Source: Iodobacter ciconiae (lineage in GTDB: Bacteria; Pseudomonadota; Gammaproteobacteria; Burkholderiales; Chitinibacteraceae). Taken from it: DNA of 64,000 nucleotides. Of the stretch, positions 45,652 to 54,373 are shown one piece after another. The notes under the pieces are model-generated. The model did no database searches. It was not told the DNA's origin and saw nothing but the letters and a program-made list of their open reading frames with translations. Each line of letters opens with the position of its first letter. The stretch's first letter is position 1. The stretch lies in NCBI RefSeq assembly GCF_003952345.1, contig NZ_CP034433.1:744001-808000 (forward strand), given 5' to 3'. Made by a program: the position numbers and the translations under genes.

Positions 45652-46854
45652 ATGCGTATTGCACTCATTGCCCCTTTGCCGCCGGAGCAAAGTGGAATTG
45701 CAGATTATGCTGATGCATTTCAGCAGGCTTTAAGCCAGGAAGGCTTAGAGATGATTTTGCCATTCAAAAATAAGCGTCTGGGAGAAACTGCAGAGCAGAT
45801 TAATACGCAAATGCAGGGTGTTCATTGGCAGGATGTGGATTTGGTTCATGCAGAGCTGGGGGGCGGGCGTAATGGCGAGTTTTTAGCTTTGGAGTGGCTT
45901 GCCCGGCATTACCCCTTGTTGCCATTAAGCGCTACCGTGCACGATCCCGAGCGCATAATCTGGCGGCCGCTTGGCTGGCCTGATGCGTTGGGTAAATATC
46001 TGCCACGCCGTGCTCATCAGGCCCTGGTCTTGTTATGTGATCCCTGGACATTGGCGCGTGAGCGTCGTCTTGCTGCAAAGCTGACAACTTTAATCACTTT
46101 AACAGCCCTAGGCGCGAGCCGCTTGGCCCTGCGTATGCGCTTGCCGGAGGGAAAGGTGCAGCAGATAGCACATGGTAACCAGATTATTACTCCTCAGGCT
46201 TTGCCCCCGTTGCCGCCACATGGGCCTTTAAAGCTGCTGTATTTTGGATTTATTTATCGTGGTAAGGGTATTGAAGATTTAATTGCGGCACTGGCTTTAT
46301 TGATGGCACAGCGCCCGGCAGCGCTTGTGGAGCTGACTCTTGCAGGCGGAACGGCGCCTGAAATGACTTTTGCTAACGGGCCGTCCTATCTGGATGAATT
46401 AAAAACGCAGTTACAGGCTGCAGGCCTGCCTGTTCATATGGTGCGCTGGCAGCTTGATGTACCAACTGCAGAAATTGTGCCCTTGATTCAATCACATCAT
46501 GTACTGGTTCTGCCATATCAGGAATCTAAAAAACTGGCTTTTCTGGGGCAGATGCGGGGCACCAGCGGTGTGCTTTCCTGGGCCGCTGCATGTGGGCGAA
46601 GCGTGATTAGCTCGGATGCCCGCTCATTTGCGGAAGAAGTCTCCTTTAATAATGGCGCGGTTTACCCTCAGGGTAACACGGCCGCTTTAGCCGCTTTGCT
46701 GTTGCAGCTACTGGATCAGCCTGCGCTGTTACCTCAAAGAAGCACAAGTGCAGAGGCGCTGGGTGTGGCACGCCGCTGGCCTAATATTGCTAAGCAGTTT
46801 GGAAAGTTATTTTCGGGCCTGATACAAGGAAAACCCAATGCGCCTCATTTATAG
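45652..46854 (+). CDS. Family 4 glycosyltransferase
   Basis: A 400-aa GT-B enzyme. The N-terminal domain starts RIALIAPLPPEQSGIADYAD, and the donor-binding half carries LKLLYFGFIYRGKGIEDLIA. The expected E-x7-E type site is present only loosely (YQESKKLAFLGQMRGTSGVL; ACGRSVISSDA). AAGGGGAT precedes the ATG, and the end overlaps the next gene by 17 bases. It adds one sugar of the repeat unit on the cytoplasmic side; donor and linkage are unknown. It is distinct in sequence from the two other GT4 genes downstream. Confidence 0.85.
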   Translation: MRIALIAPLPPEQSGIADYADAFQQALSQEGLEMILPFKNKRLGETAEQINTQMQGVHWQDVDLVHAELGGGRNGEFLALEWLARHYPLLPLSATVHDPERIIWRPLGWPDALGKYLPRRAHQALVLLCDPWTLARERRLAAKLTTLITLTALGASRLALRMRLPEGKVQQIAHGNQIITPQALPPLPPHGPLKLLYFGFIYRGKGIEDLIAALALLMAQRPAALVELTLAGGTAPEMTFANGPSYLDELKTQLQAAGLPVHMVRWQLDVPTAEIVPLIQSHHVLVLPYQESKKLAFLGQMRGTSGVLSWAAACGRSVISSDARSFAEEVSFNNGAVYPQGNTAALAALLLQLLDQPALLPQRSTSAEALGVARRWPNIAKQFGKLFSGLIQGKPNAPHL

Positions 46855-48124
46855 TTTTCTGTTTGTAGCCTTGTTAGCCGGAGCTGCCGGTGCAGAGACA
46901 AAGCTGATTGCCAAAAAGCCAGTAGTTTGGCGTGATTTTCTGGGGGTAAATGCGCATTTTTTGTGGTTTACCCCGCAGCAGGCTGCGCAGCAGATGGATC
47001 GCCTGCGTGATTTAGGGCTGGAGTGGACGCGTGTCGATTTGCACTGGGACAGGCATGAAGCCAAAGAAAATGAGTATCTTTTTTTACCCATTGACCAGGT
47101 GGTCGATGCATTAAAAGAGAAGCAGCTTAAATCTGTGTTTTATTTGGTGGGATCGGCCCCCTTTGCCAGTAGTGCGCCTGCATTTGCCAGTCATAAAGAT
47201 CAGTACCCTCCGAAAGATAATGAAGTATTTGCAAAACGTATGGGAATACTTGCCCATCGTTACCCTTCGGTCGATGCCTGGCAGGTTTGGAATGAGCCGA
47301 ATTTACCGAGCTTCTGGCGACCTGTTGAAAATGCGGCTGATTATGGCCGCTTACTGCAGTCTTCGGTCAGGGTATTAAAGCAAATTGCTCCGGCCAAACC
47401 CGTTGTCATGGCCGGAATGGCGTATTACAGCCAAATGCCGATAAAGAAGGGCCTCATGCTGGAGGAGCTTGGTAAAATGGGCGCGCTGGGTCTGGGGGCG
47501 GTGGTTGCATATCACCCCTATAGCCAAGAGCCGGAGGGCGACGAGGTCAAAGAGCGTGATTTTGTTATGCGCACCAAGGAAATCAATCAACGCCTCAGAG
47601 GCATGAAAGTGCCGGGTATTTGGGCCACGGAATGGGGCTGGTCCAGCTACTCCGGCCCTAAGGAAGAGCAAAATATTATTGGTGAGGCAGGGCAGGCTGA
47701 TTATTTGCTGCGCCGTCTGGCATTGATGAGTGCGGCTGATTTTGATCGCATATTTTTATTTGCTTTATCTGATCTGGATAGCCGGGCCGGGGTTCGGGAC
47801 CGTAGCTACGGGCTTTTGAATTTACAAGGTAAGCCCAAGCCTGCTTATACCGCCTTGGCGAGTTTTTTAAAAATTACCGGCCCCAAGCTTTTGCCGGGTG
47901 AAGCGCCTGCCTATAAGGGATCAGTAGATGGTCTCTATAGCGTGGGCTGGAAAAAGCCCGATGGCACGCGTCTGTGGATGTTCTGGGCAAACCAGCCTGG
48001 CAAGCTAGAGCTGGCTACGGCGGGTGATGTGACGGTTTATCAGCCTTTAACCGGGGCTAAAACCGTGCAGAAGTCGTCGACTCTGGCGGTTACTCGCCAG
48101 TTACAAATTCTGGAATGGCGCTAA
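46838..48124 (+). CDS. Secreted glycoside hydrolase, clan GH-A (PslG/GH39-like)
   Basis: A 428-aa protein with a cleavable signal (residues 1-19, AGAAGA/ET). The (beta/alpha)8 barrel shows acid/base Glu153 in VWNEPN and nucleophile Glu265 in WATEWGW, about 112 residues apart as in GH39. LGVNAHFLW and YHPYSQEP are further barrel motifs, and a small beta domain ends the protein. Placement within a polysaccharide locus recalls PslG of the Pseudomonas Psl cluster, which trims polymer in the periplasm. Its substrate is probably the locus's own polymer (inference). AAGGA precedes the ATG. A xylosidase or cellulase role is possible but less likely here. Confidence 0.85.
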   Translation: MRLIYSFLFVALLAGAAGAETKLIAKKPVVWRDFLGVNAHFLWFTPQQAAQQMDRLRDLGLEWTRVDLHWDRHEAKENEYLFLPIDQVVDALKEKQLKSVFYLVGSAPFASSAPAFASHKDQYPPKDNEVFAKRMGILAHRYPSVDAWQVWNEPNLPSFWRPVENAADYGRLLQSSVRVLKQIAPAKPVVMAGMAYYSQMPIKKGLMLEELGKMGALGLGAVVAYHPYSQEPEGDEVKERDFVMRTKEINQRLRGMKVPGIWATEWGWSSYSGPKEEQNIIGEAGQADYLLRRLALMSAADFDRIFLFALSDLDSRAGVRDRSYGLLNLQGKPKPAYTALASFLKITGPKLLPGEAPAYKGSVDGLYSVGWKKPDGTRLWMFWANQPGKLELATAGDVTVYQPLTGAKTVQKSSTLAVTRQLQILEWR

Positions 48125-49377
48125 TGACATCTAGTTTGATCCGTTCTGCTTTGCTCTCTTCAGCGAATACCCCATTAAATATCCTCTGGACTTTGCCGTA
48201 TTTACCCTGGCCGACCACAAGTGGCGGCAAGCTGCGTCAGTATCATTTGCTGCGCACGCTGGCTCATCGAGGGCATCGAATTACTTTGCTTGTGCAAAGT
48301 AAAGAGTCGCTCTTGCCTGAGGTGAGGGCGCACTTGGAGGGGATTGTCGAGCGATTGATTGTTTTGCCTCGTCGCCCCTTAAAGCACCCGCTTACGCTGG
48401 CAGCAGCAGCATTTGCTCCTTATCCTTTACTGGCTAGTGTGAATGGCTTTGCGCCAAAGCTGGAGCGTGTGTTTGCTGCTCTTTTGGAAAGTCATTGGGA
48501 TGTGGTGCAAATCGAGCACAGCTACGGTTTGCAGCCTTTTTTGCAGCAGTTACAGGCCAGAAATCAGCCGTTTTTACTGACCGAGCATAATGTGGAGTCC
48601 TCACTTGGCGCTGCCACTTATCAGCAGATGCCTGCCTGGATGCGGCCCTATATGTGTTTTGATCAGTGGCGCTATCGCCGTTGGGAAAAACGCGTTTTAA
48701 GTGCAGCCAGATCTGTGGCGGCAGTGACGCTTGAGGATGCGGAGCAGCTTGCAAAAATAGGCCGCCGTGGAGTGGACGTGGTGATCAATGGTGTGGATAC
48801 CACTGCTTTTGCTCATGTGTGGCCTGACTTGAACAGCCGGCAAATTTTATTTATCGGGAACTTTGAATACCCGCCCAACCGGGATGCTGTGGCCTGGAGC
48901 CTGGATGACATTATGCCAAAGGTGTGGGCTGCGGTACCTGATGCACGTTTTGTGGTGTGTGGTTATGCCATGCCGGATGCCTGGCGTGAGCGCTGGCCTG
49001 ACCCAAGAATTGAGTGGCGCGGTTTTGTGTCTGATTTGACACTGGAGCAAGAAAAATCAGCACTGTTTCTGGCCGCTTTACGTGAAGGGGGCGGCTCTAA
49101 GCTCAAGGTGCTGGAAGCTTTGGCTGCCGGTTTGCCTCTGGTCAGTACGCCGCAGGGCGTTTCAGGCCTGACGCTGCAGGCTGGACGGGATTACATGCCG
49201 GGGCAATCGGCCGAAGAGCTGGCTCAGGCGGTGGTTGAACTCTTGAATCAGGGTGAGGCTGCGCGCGAAATGGCTGAGGCGGGCCGTCTTTATGCCTGTG
49301 AAAACAATGACTGGCAGATTAGCGCCAGCCAACTTGAAACTCTTTACCAGAAAATGAAATATGCGGATCGGAATTGA
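48124..49377 (+). CDS. Family 4 glycosyltransferase
   Basis: About 417 aa. LNILWTLPYLPWPTTSGGKL and QYHLLRTLAHRGHRITLLVQ form the N-terminal acceptor domain. The donor domain has ILFIGNFEYPPNRDAVAW and the GT4 signature LREGGGSKLKVLEALAAGLP (with Lys and Glu of the E-x7-E type). This signature is typical of sugar transferases in PEP-CTERM/Eps clusters. The start ATG 48124 forms a TAATG overlap with the glycosidase stop; ATG 48115 is also in frame. The end overlaps the next glycosyltransferase by 17 bases. Sugar specificity is unknown. Confidence 0.88.
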   Translation: MTSSLIRSALLSSANTPLNILWTLPYLPWPTTSGGKLRQYHLLRTLAHRGHRITLLVQSKESLLPEVRAHLEGIVERLIVLPRRPLKHPLTLAAAAFAPYPLLASVNGFAPKLERVFAALLESHWDVVQIEHSYGLQPFLQQLQARNQPFLLTEHNVESSLGAATYQQMPAWMRPYMCFDQWRYRRWEKRVLSAARSVAAVTLEDAEQLAKIGRRGVDVVINGVDTTAFAHVWPDLNSRQILFIGNFEYPPNRDAVAWSLDDIMPKVWAAVPDARFVVCGYAMPDAWRERWPDPRIEWRGFVSDLTLEQEKSALFLAALREGGGSKLKVLEALAAGLPLVSTPQGVSGLTLQAGRDYMPGQSAEELAQAVVELLNQGEAAREMAEAGRLYACENNDWQISASQLETLYQKMKYADRN

Positions 49378-50464
49378 TTATCGGCCAGTAACGGCTGCGC
49401 CTTATTCGGGGATTGCCAGGCAGGTGCTGGCGCTGGAAAAGGCGCTGCAAGCCGCTGGCGAAGTGCAGCGTTTCACCGCTGCACCTTTGGAGCATGTTCA
49501 CCGTCAAATTGCACATTGCCCTGCATCGGCTAGCCCCGCTCATGGCTTGCATCGGCCGCGTGAGCGCATAAAGTTTGAGTTTGGTTTTTTGCCACAGGCT
49601 ATTAAAGCCAGCCAGCTGGATGTGTATATCGCAACGGCCAACACAGGCTTGCCCGTATGGAAAACACCGCCTGACACACGCTATGTTTTGCTGCTGCACG
49701 ACGTATTTCAGCTGACGATGGATAACCATCATGGCAGCCGTTTAAAAGCCCTGGTTTACCGGCAGATCGATCGTTTTGGTATTGGTCGCTCTGTGGCGCT
49801 GGCCGATGCGATCTGGACCCCTTCATGCTTTACGGCAAAAGAGGTTGCCAGACTGTTTCCTGCCGCAGCTGCAAAAATTGCAGTACTGCCTAATGCGGTG
49901 CCCAGTGTTTTACACGCTGAGCCTTTGTGTCTTCCTGGCGGGATACCGGCTCAATACTGGCTGGTGGTCGGGACGCGCGAGCCGCGTAAAAATATCCCTC
50001 GGTTTGTTGCGGCCTGGCAGGCTGCACGTCAACAGCAAAGCAATGTTCCCCCCCTTGTTTTGGTGGGTAGTCTGAGTGATCTGCCTTTGTCTCAGCAAAA
50101 CCTGGATGGTTTGATGGCCGTGTCAGGGATTAGCGATGCCCAGTTAACTGCTCTTTACAAATATACGGCTTGCCTCTGGCAGCCTTCTCTTGCCGAGGGC
50201 TTTGGTCTGCCGGTGATTGAAGCGCTTGCTCAGGGCGCTCCGGTTGCCGTGGCTGAGGGCTCGGCATTAAATGAAATTACTCCGCCGGATTCGCCACGTT
50301 TTTCTCCGCATGATGGTCAGGCGATGCAAAGACTGATGTTGAATTTAGCGCAGAGCCCTCAGGGGAATGATCACTCAAGGCAGGCCTGGGCAGAGTGCTT
50401 TGCCATGCCTGCATATGCAGAACGGGTCGAGCACTTGCTTGCGGCCCTGCAAGGCGGGGCGTGA
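49361..50464 (+). CDS. Family 4 glycosyltransferase
   Basis: A 367-aa GT-B enzyme. RIGIDYRPVTAAPYSGIARQ is the acceptor-side start, with VLLLHDVFQLTM mid-domain. The donor side shows YWLVVGTREPRKNIPRFVAA and PSLAEGFGLPVIEALAQGAP, which is a full E-x7-E catalytic signature. The family resembles mannosyl/fucosyl transferases of O-antigen and Eps loci. Its stop overlaps the polymerase start (TGATG). The tight 17-base and one-base overlaps show an intact operon. Confidence 0.89.
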   Translation: MRIGIDYRPVTAAPYSGIARQVLALEKALQAAGEVQRFTAAPLEHVHRQIAHCPASASPAHGLHRPRERIKFEFGFLPQAIKASQLDVYIATANTGLPVWKTPPDTRYVLLLHDVFQLTMDNHHGSRLKALVYRQIDRFGIGRSVALADAIWTPSCFTAKEVARLFPAAAAKIAVLPNAVPSVLHAEPLCLPGGIPAQYWLVVGTREPRKNIPRFVAAWQAARQQQSNVPPLVLVGSLSDLPLSQQNLDGLMAVSGISDAQLTALYKYTACLWQPSLAEGFGLPVIEALAQGAPVAVAEGSALNEITPPDSPRFSPHDGQAMQRLMLNLAQSPQGNDHSRQAWAECFAMPAYAERVEHLLAALQGGA

Positions 50465-51864
50465 TGGGCGGTTTGCTTGTTGCGCTGCTTTGTGCTCTGG
50501 TTTTTTCAGCACTGTTGATGGCCTCTTCGCCAGGCATCATGCTGCTGGCGATTGTGGCTCTGGTTTTGGCACTCAATATTGTAAGGCTGCCTTTTTTCGG
50601 GCTGATTCTATTTGGTGTGGTGGCGACGTTCATTCCTTACACCACAGTCAATATGGGGATACGGGTAACGGTTTCCGAGGCGCTTCTTGGCCTGGTATGG
50701 GTAGGCGTTTTCTGGCAAATGGTGCAAGGCCGTCTGGTTTGGCAATTTGGTAAGACAGAGCAGCGCTTGCGTTATTTAATGCTTTACAGTGCTCTGCCAT
50801 TTTTGCTTGGTCAGCTGATTATGAGCGGGGCAGAGGGTAATGGCCCGGTGAATTGGATACGCTGGCTATTAAATTTATCGCCTTTATTTCTTTTTCCCAT
50901 TCTGGTCGACAATGGTTTGCGCCGGGATCAGCTGATTGTTTCCCTGCTGCTTGGCTCTTTGGTGATGTTATTGCTATCGGTGGGGATGTTTTTAAAAGAT
51001 CACGATGCCAACACTTTTATCGTGATTTTAGAAAAACTGAAATATGCCCATCCTGAAGCGGTTAAAGATATTTTTTCAGCTAATTTTTCACGCATGGCGT
51101 CCCCCTGGGTACATCCCAATTTAACTGGGGGTGTGCTGGTTTTATTTTTACCGCTGGCTTTTTTTTACGCGCTGACGCAGCAAGGCTGGCGCAAGTTACT
51201 GGGCTTCAGTGTGGTATTGCTGGGGGCTGCAGGGCTTCTGTTTAGTAGCTCACGCGGGGCGATTGTGAGCTTAGTTCTGGTGTTGCTGTGGTTAACCTCA
51301 TACCGGGTACCCTATGCGGGGCGGGTGATTGGGGTAGCGATCGTGCTGGGTGTGGCCCTGGTGCTGTTTTATCCACCATTGCAGGCACGGCTCTCTACAA
51401 CCTTTTCAAGTAGCAACGCCAGTACGGAGATCCGTATGGATGAGTACCGGCGCTTTCCTGATGCAATGGCACGTTTTCCGCTCGGGATTGGTTTTAAGGT
51501 TGATCCGCCTCCGCCAAAAACTAATTTATTGGGGATTTCCAATCTATGGTTCAACTTTATTTACAAGCTGGGCATCCCCGGCATGTTGTTGTTTATTGCG
51601 GTAACCGTGGCTTGGTGGCGTGAGTGCAGACCGCGTGCAAAATTAAGTGAGATGAGTCCGGAGCGGGGTATCTGGATAGGCTCGGGAGCCGGATTACTGA
51701 CGGCTTTACTTACTGGTTTATTTGATCATTATTACAGCTTTACTATGGTCCTGATTGCGCTTTTCTGGTTGATGATGGCGATTAATCTTCAGTCTGCACG
51801 CAGCTTGCGGCAGAACCAGGATCCGTTGCTCGGTGACAATCCATACAGGAAAACAGAAGCATGA
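50464..51864 (+). CDS. O-antigen ligase/polymerase-like membrane protein (Wzy)
   Basis: About 466 aa with roughly 11-12 hydrophobic helices. The Wzy_C/O-antigen ligase domain has a large extracytoplasmic loop (residues about 320-370) and SRGAIVSLVLVLLWL on the preceding helix. It is expected to polymerise lipid-linked repeats in the periplasm. A ligase (WaaL) role is possible, but the neighbours (Wza, Wzz/GumC, flippase) favour polymerase. ATG 50464 overlaps the previous stop and is the first good start. Its end overlaps the acyltransferase by four bases. Confidence 0.85.
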   Translation: MGGLLVALLCALVFSALLMASSPGIMLLAIVALVLALNIVRLPFFGLILFGVVATFIPYTTVNMGIRVTVSEALLGLVWVGVFWQMVQGRLVWQFGKTEQRLRYLMLYSALPFLLGQLIMSGAEGNGPVNWIRWLLNLSPLFLFPILVDNGLRRDQLIVSLLLGSLVMLLLSVGMFLKDHDANTFIVILEKLKYAHPEAVKDIFSANFSRMASPWVHPNLTGGVLVLFLPLAFFYALTQQGWRKLLGFSVVLLGAAGLLFSSSRGAIVSLVLVLLWLTSYRVPYAGRVIGVAIVLGVALVLFYPPLQARLSTTFSSSNASTEIRMDEYRRFPDAMARFPLGIGFKVDPPPPKTNLLGISNLWFNFIYKLGIPGMLLFIAVTVAWWRECRPRAKLSEMSPERGIWIGSGAGLLTALLTGLFDHYYSFTMVLIALFWLMMAINLQSARSLRQNQDPLLGDNPYRKTEA

Positions 51865-52682
51865 AACATCGTATTTATCATTCCACGGCACTGCGCTCCA
51901 ATCTGGAGGCTTACGCACAAAAACTGGGCGTCTCTCTGGAAGTGCTGACAGAGAGCTACCACTGGATGCTGGCTAATGAAGTGGCTTTCGAAGAAGGCGA
52001 CGAGGCGAATCCTCGTGTATCAATTTGCTCGGTCAATATTGAAACAAGGATAGATCCCCCCCTGGCCCGGCGTTTTTATGCTCTGCTGCGTGATGAAATT
52101 CCCACCACGCTGGTTCCCCGTTATGGCATTAACTGGCCCACATTTAAAGATCGCTGGCTGCGTGCCTGGGAGCAGTGCTATAACATTTTGATTAATAAAA
52201 TTCCTAGCCATCATTTGCGTTTGGCCTGGCTGCGTCTGGGCGGGGCCAAAATTGGTAAAGGTTCGGCGGTATGGCGCACGACCGAGATTCTGGGCGTGGA
52301 AAATCTGGTGATTGGCGATGATAGCTGCATTGCATGGCATTGCCAGATTGATGCTCGTGCCGGGCTGATTATTGGGGATCATGTGGCGGTGGCTTCGCAT
52401 GCCAAAATTATTGCCGGTAGCCATGACTTAACTGCCCCCGAGTTCTGGTCAGTTTCTGCCCCCATTCATATTGATGATTATGCATGGATTGCCACCGGTG
52501 CTTTGATCGGGCATGGCGCGCGGATTGGCCGTGGAGCTGTGGTGACGGCTAATACGCTGGTTAGTAAAGAAATTGCCCCGTATAAAATTGTGGGGGGGTC
52601 GGGTGCCAAAATTATGGGTGAGCGCCCACATGACCTGACTTATAAAGTGGGCGGAAAAGGCCTGTTTACGCTGTTTTACTAG
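51861..52682 (+). CDS. Left-handed beta-helix acyltransferase (WcaF/colanic-acid type)
   Basis: A 273-aa protein with an unusual N-terminal part of about 120 residues and a C-terminal hexapeptide-repeat domain (about 125-255). The repeat domain includes GAKIGKGSAVWRTTEILG, IIGDHVAVASHAKIIAGSHD (catalytic-type His) and GHGARIGRGAVVTANTLVSK. It would O-acetylate a sugar of the repeat unit with acetyl-CoA. The N-terminal extension has no motif I recognise. The ATGA overlap with the polymerase stop shows coupling. Confidence 0.85.
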   Translation: MKHRIYHSTALRSNLEAYAQKLGVSLEVLTESYHWMLANEVAFEEGDEANPRVSICSVNIETRIDPPLARRFYALLRDEIPTTLVPRYGINWPTFKDRWLRAWEQCYNILINKIPSHHLRLAWLRLGGAKIGKGSAVWRTTEILGVENLVIGDDSCIAWHCQIDARAGLIIGDHVAVASHAKIIAGSHDLTAPEFWSVSAPIHIDDYAWIATGALIGHGARIGRGAVVTANTLVSKEIAPYKIVGGSGAKIMGERPHDLTYKVGGKGLFTLFY

Positions 52683-52685
52683 AGG

Positions 52686-54158
52686 TTGCACTATGCCTTG
52701 CCAATACCCGCAGCTAAAAATAGCTGTTTACCCCATAAGCGGGAAGACGCTGTGCTAGGTCATACGTTGTTACTTACACTGGCCACACTGGCTGGGCTGG
52801 TTGCGGGCTTTGCCCGGGAATGGCTGCTTGTCGCTGACTGGGGTGCAGGGGCGCGGACAGATGCTTATCTGGTGGCTCTTTTTTTACCTGAAGCACTGCG
52901 TACCATGCTGGCAGGGGGATTACTGTCTGCTGCTACGTTGCCACTTTGGCAGGCCCAGCCTGCCCAGAGTCAGTCTGCCTGGCTGGCGGGCCAGATCAGG
53001 CATTTTTTATTGCTGGGACTGGGATTGGCGCTGGGCATCATGCTGTTGGCTCCTTACCTGGTGAAAATGATCGGGCTGGGTTTGTCTGCCGCAGACTCCT
53101 CGCAGGCCACTCAGGCATTGCGTTATTTAGCATGGGTGATTCCGGGGCTATTTTTGCAAGCAATGCTTACCATTCCTATGCAGGCCGCTCGCCGTTTTGT
53201 GTTGCCGGGGCTGGGATCTTTGGCCTTTAACCTGCCGCCAGTGGTTTATCTGTTTTTATCTAAAAAAGCGGCAGACCCAATCGAGTTGGCACAGTGCTTT
53301 GTTTTAGGCAGCTTCCTGATGACATTGCTGCTGCTGCCCTCTGTCTGGCGTATGGGATGGCGGCCCTGGCTGGCTGCACAGCGTGGCGAGAATATTGCCG
53401 TCTGGCGGCAGCTCTGGCCGCTGCTAAGCAGCAGCGCAGCGAGTCAGGGGCTCACATTATTAGAACGCCTGGCTGCGTCTTTATTGGGAGAAGGCTCGAT
53501 TACGCTTCTTAATTTGGCGCGCAAATTGGTCAATATTCCGCTTATTGCTTTGATGAGCCTGAATCAGGTTTTGCTTGGAAAGATGAGCGGGGAAGGGGCC
53601 AATGCCAGACGACAAATGCTCGACACTGGTTTGCTGCTTTGTACATTGTTAACACTGCCCGCAGCGGTGGGGCTTATTGCTGCTGCACCAGCTCTGGTTG
53701 ATTTGCTTTTGCCTGGCGGTTTGGTTGGGGGGCCACTTCCGGCTCTGCTGGCTTTGTTTGCGGTATCCATTATTTTTGGCGCGTGGAACGCACTGTTGGC
53801 ACGTTATTACTATGCGGCAGCGGATACCCGTACACCTTTAATTTGCGAGTTAAGTGGCAGCGCGGTTCAAGCTTTCTGTTTACTTTGTTTGCCTTATTTC
53901 TTGGGGATATGGGGGATTGCTGCCGCAGTGATGGGGGGAGTCTTGAGTACCGGATGGATGCTGTGCCGCCGTATCGATCAGAAGCTCCTTGGTGATTTAA
54001 CACGGTGGGCCATGGGAGCTTTGTTTTTATGCGCGCTGGCGGGCTTTATCTTTATTTGGACATCTCATGGTCATATTGCCCAGCTGAGCGTGGCAGTGGT
54101 GATTGCGGTATTGCTGTTTATCTTCGGGGCTTATCGCTTAAAAAAGAAATTAGGCTGA
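52686..54158 (+). CDS. MurJ/MviN-like lipid flippase (Wzx role)
   Basis: 490 aa from TTG 52686, or 468 aa from GTG 52752, which has GGGAAG close upstream; the shorter form begins at the conserved region. About 13-14 hydrophobic helices follow the MOP-superfamily MurJ pattern (LAGLVAGFAREWLLVADWGAG, ARTDAYLVALFLPEALRTM). The mid-protein charged residues are also as in MurJ-like proteins. In this position it is expected to flip the undecaprenyl-linked repeat unit rather than lipid II. Essential murJ should exist elsewhere. It is the last gene of the polysaccharide locus; no terminator hairpin follows directly. Confidence 0.87.
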   Translation: MHYALPIPAAKNSCLPHKREDAVLGHTLLLTLATLAGLVAGFAREWLLVADWGAGARTDAYLVALFLPEALRTMLAGGLLSAATLPLWQAQPAQSQSAWLAGQIRHFLLLGLGLALGIMLLAPYLVKMIGLGLSAADSSQATQALRYLAWVIPGLFLQAMLTIPMQAARRFVLPGLGSLAFNLPPVVYLFLSKKAADPIELAQCFVLGSFLMTLLLLPSVWRMGWRPWLAAQRGENIAVWRQLWPLLSSSAASQGLTLLERLAASLLGEGSITLLNLARKLVNIPLIALMSLNQVLLGKMSGEGANARRQMLDTGLLLCTLLTLPAAVGLIAAAPALVDLLLPGGLVGGPLPALLALFAVSIIFGAWNALLARYYYAAADTRTPLICELSGSAVQAFCLLCLPYFLGIWGIAAAVMGGVLSTGWMLCRRIDQKLLGDLTRWAMGALFLCALAGFIFIWTSHGHIAQLSVAVVIAVLLFIFGAYRLKKKLG

Positions 54159-54309
54159 ATAGGGTACAAGAACCAGCACAAAACACTATGCTGATATAGT
54201 AGATACTTAAAACAGATCAAGGATGCTTTGATTAGGTAGTCATTGTCTAAGTAGGGATTCAATATAAAGACTGGATTCCCACCTGTGCAGAAATGACTAA
54301 ATTGGGGAA

Positions 54310-54326
54310 ATCAGAGCTTCTCTGAT
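54310..54326. promoter_or_regulatory. Small hairpin in the leader of SBP paralogue 3
   Basis: ATCAGAG-CTT-CTCTGAT, a perfect 7-bp stem with a three-base loop, 48 bases before the gene start. It has no T run, so it is not a typical terminator; an operator or mRNA hairpin is possible. Confidence 0.35.
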
Positions 54327-54373
54327 GCTTGGATTAAAGAGAAATAATTGAATGTATCTGGTGCGAGGTTATT

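Noticed and set aside
52592..52598. G7 run inside the acyltransferase gene
   Set aside because: Encodes the conserved VGGS segment of hexapeptide transferases in the expected frame; no alternate tail makes sense.
52686..54158. The MurJ-like gene as the essential lipid II flippase
   Set aside because: Its position and overlaps with polysaccharide genes favour a Wzx role; essential murJ is usually elsewhere.
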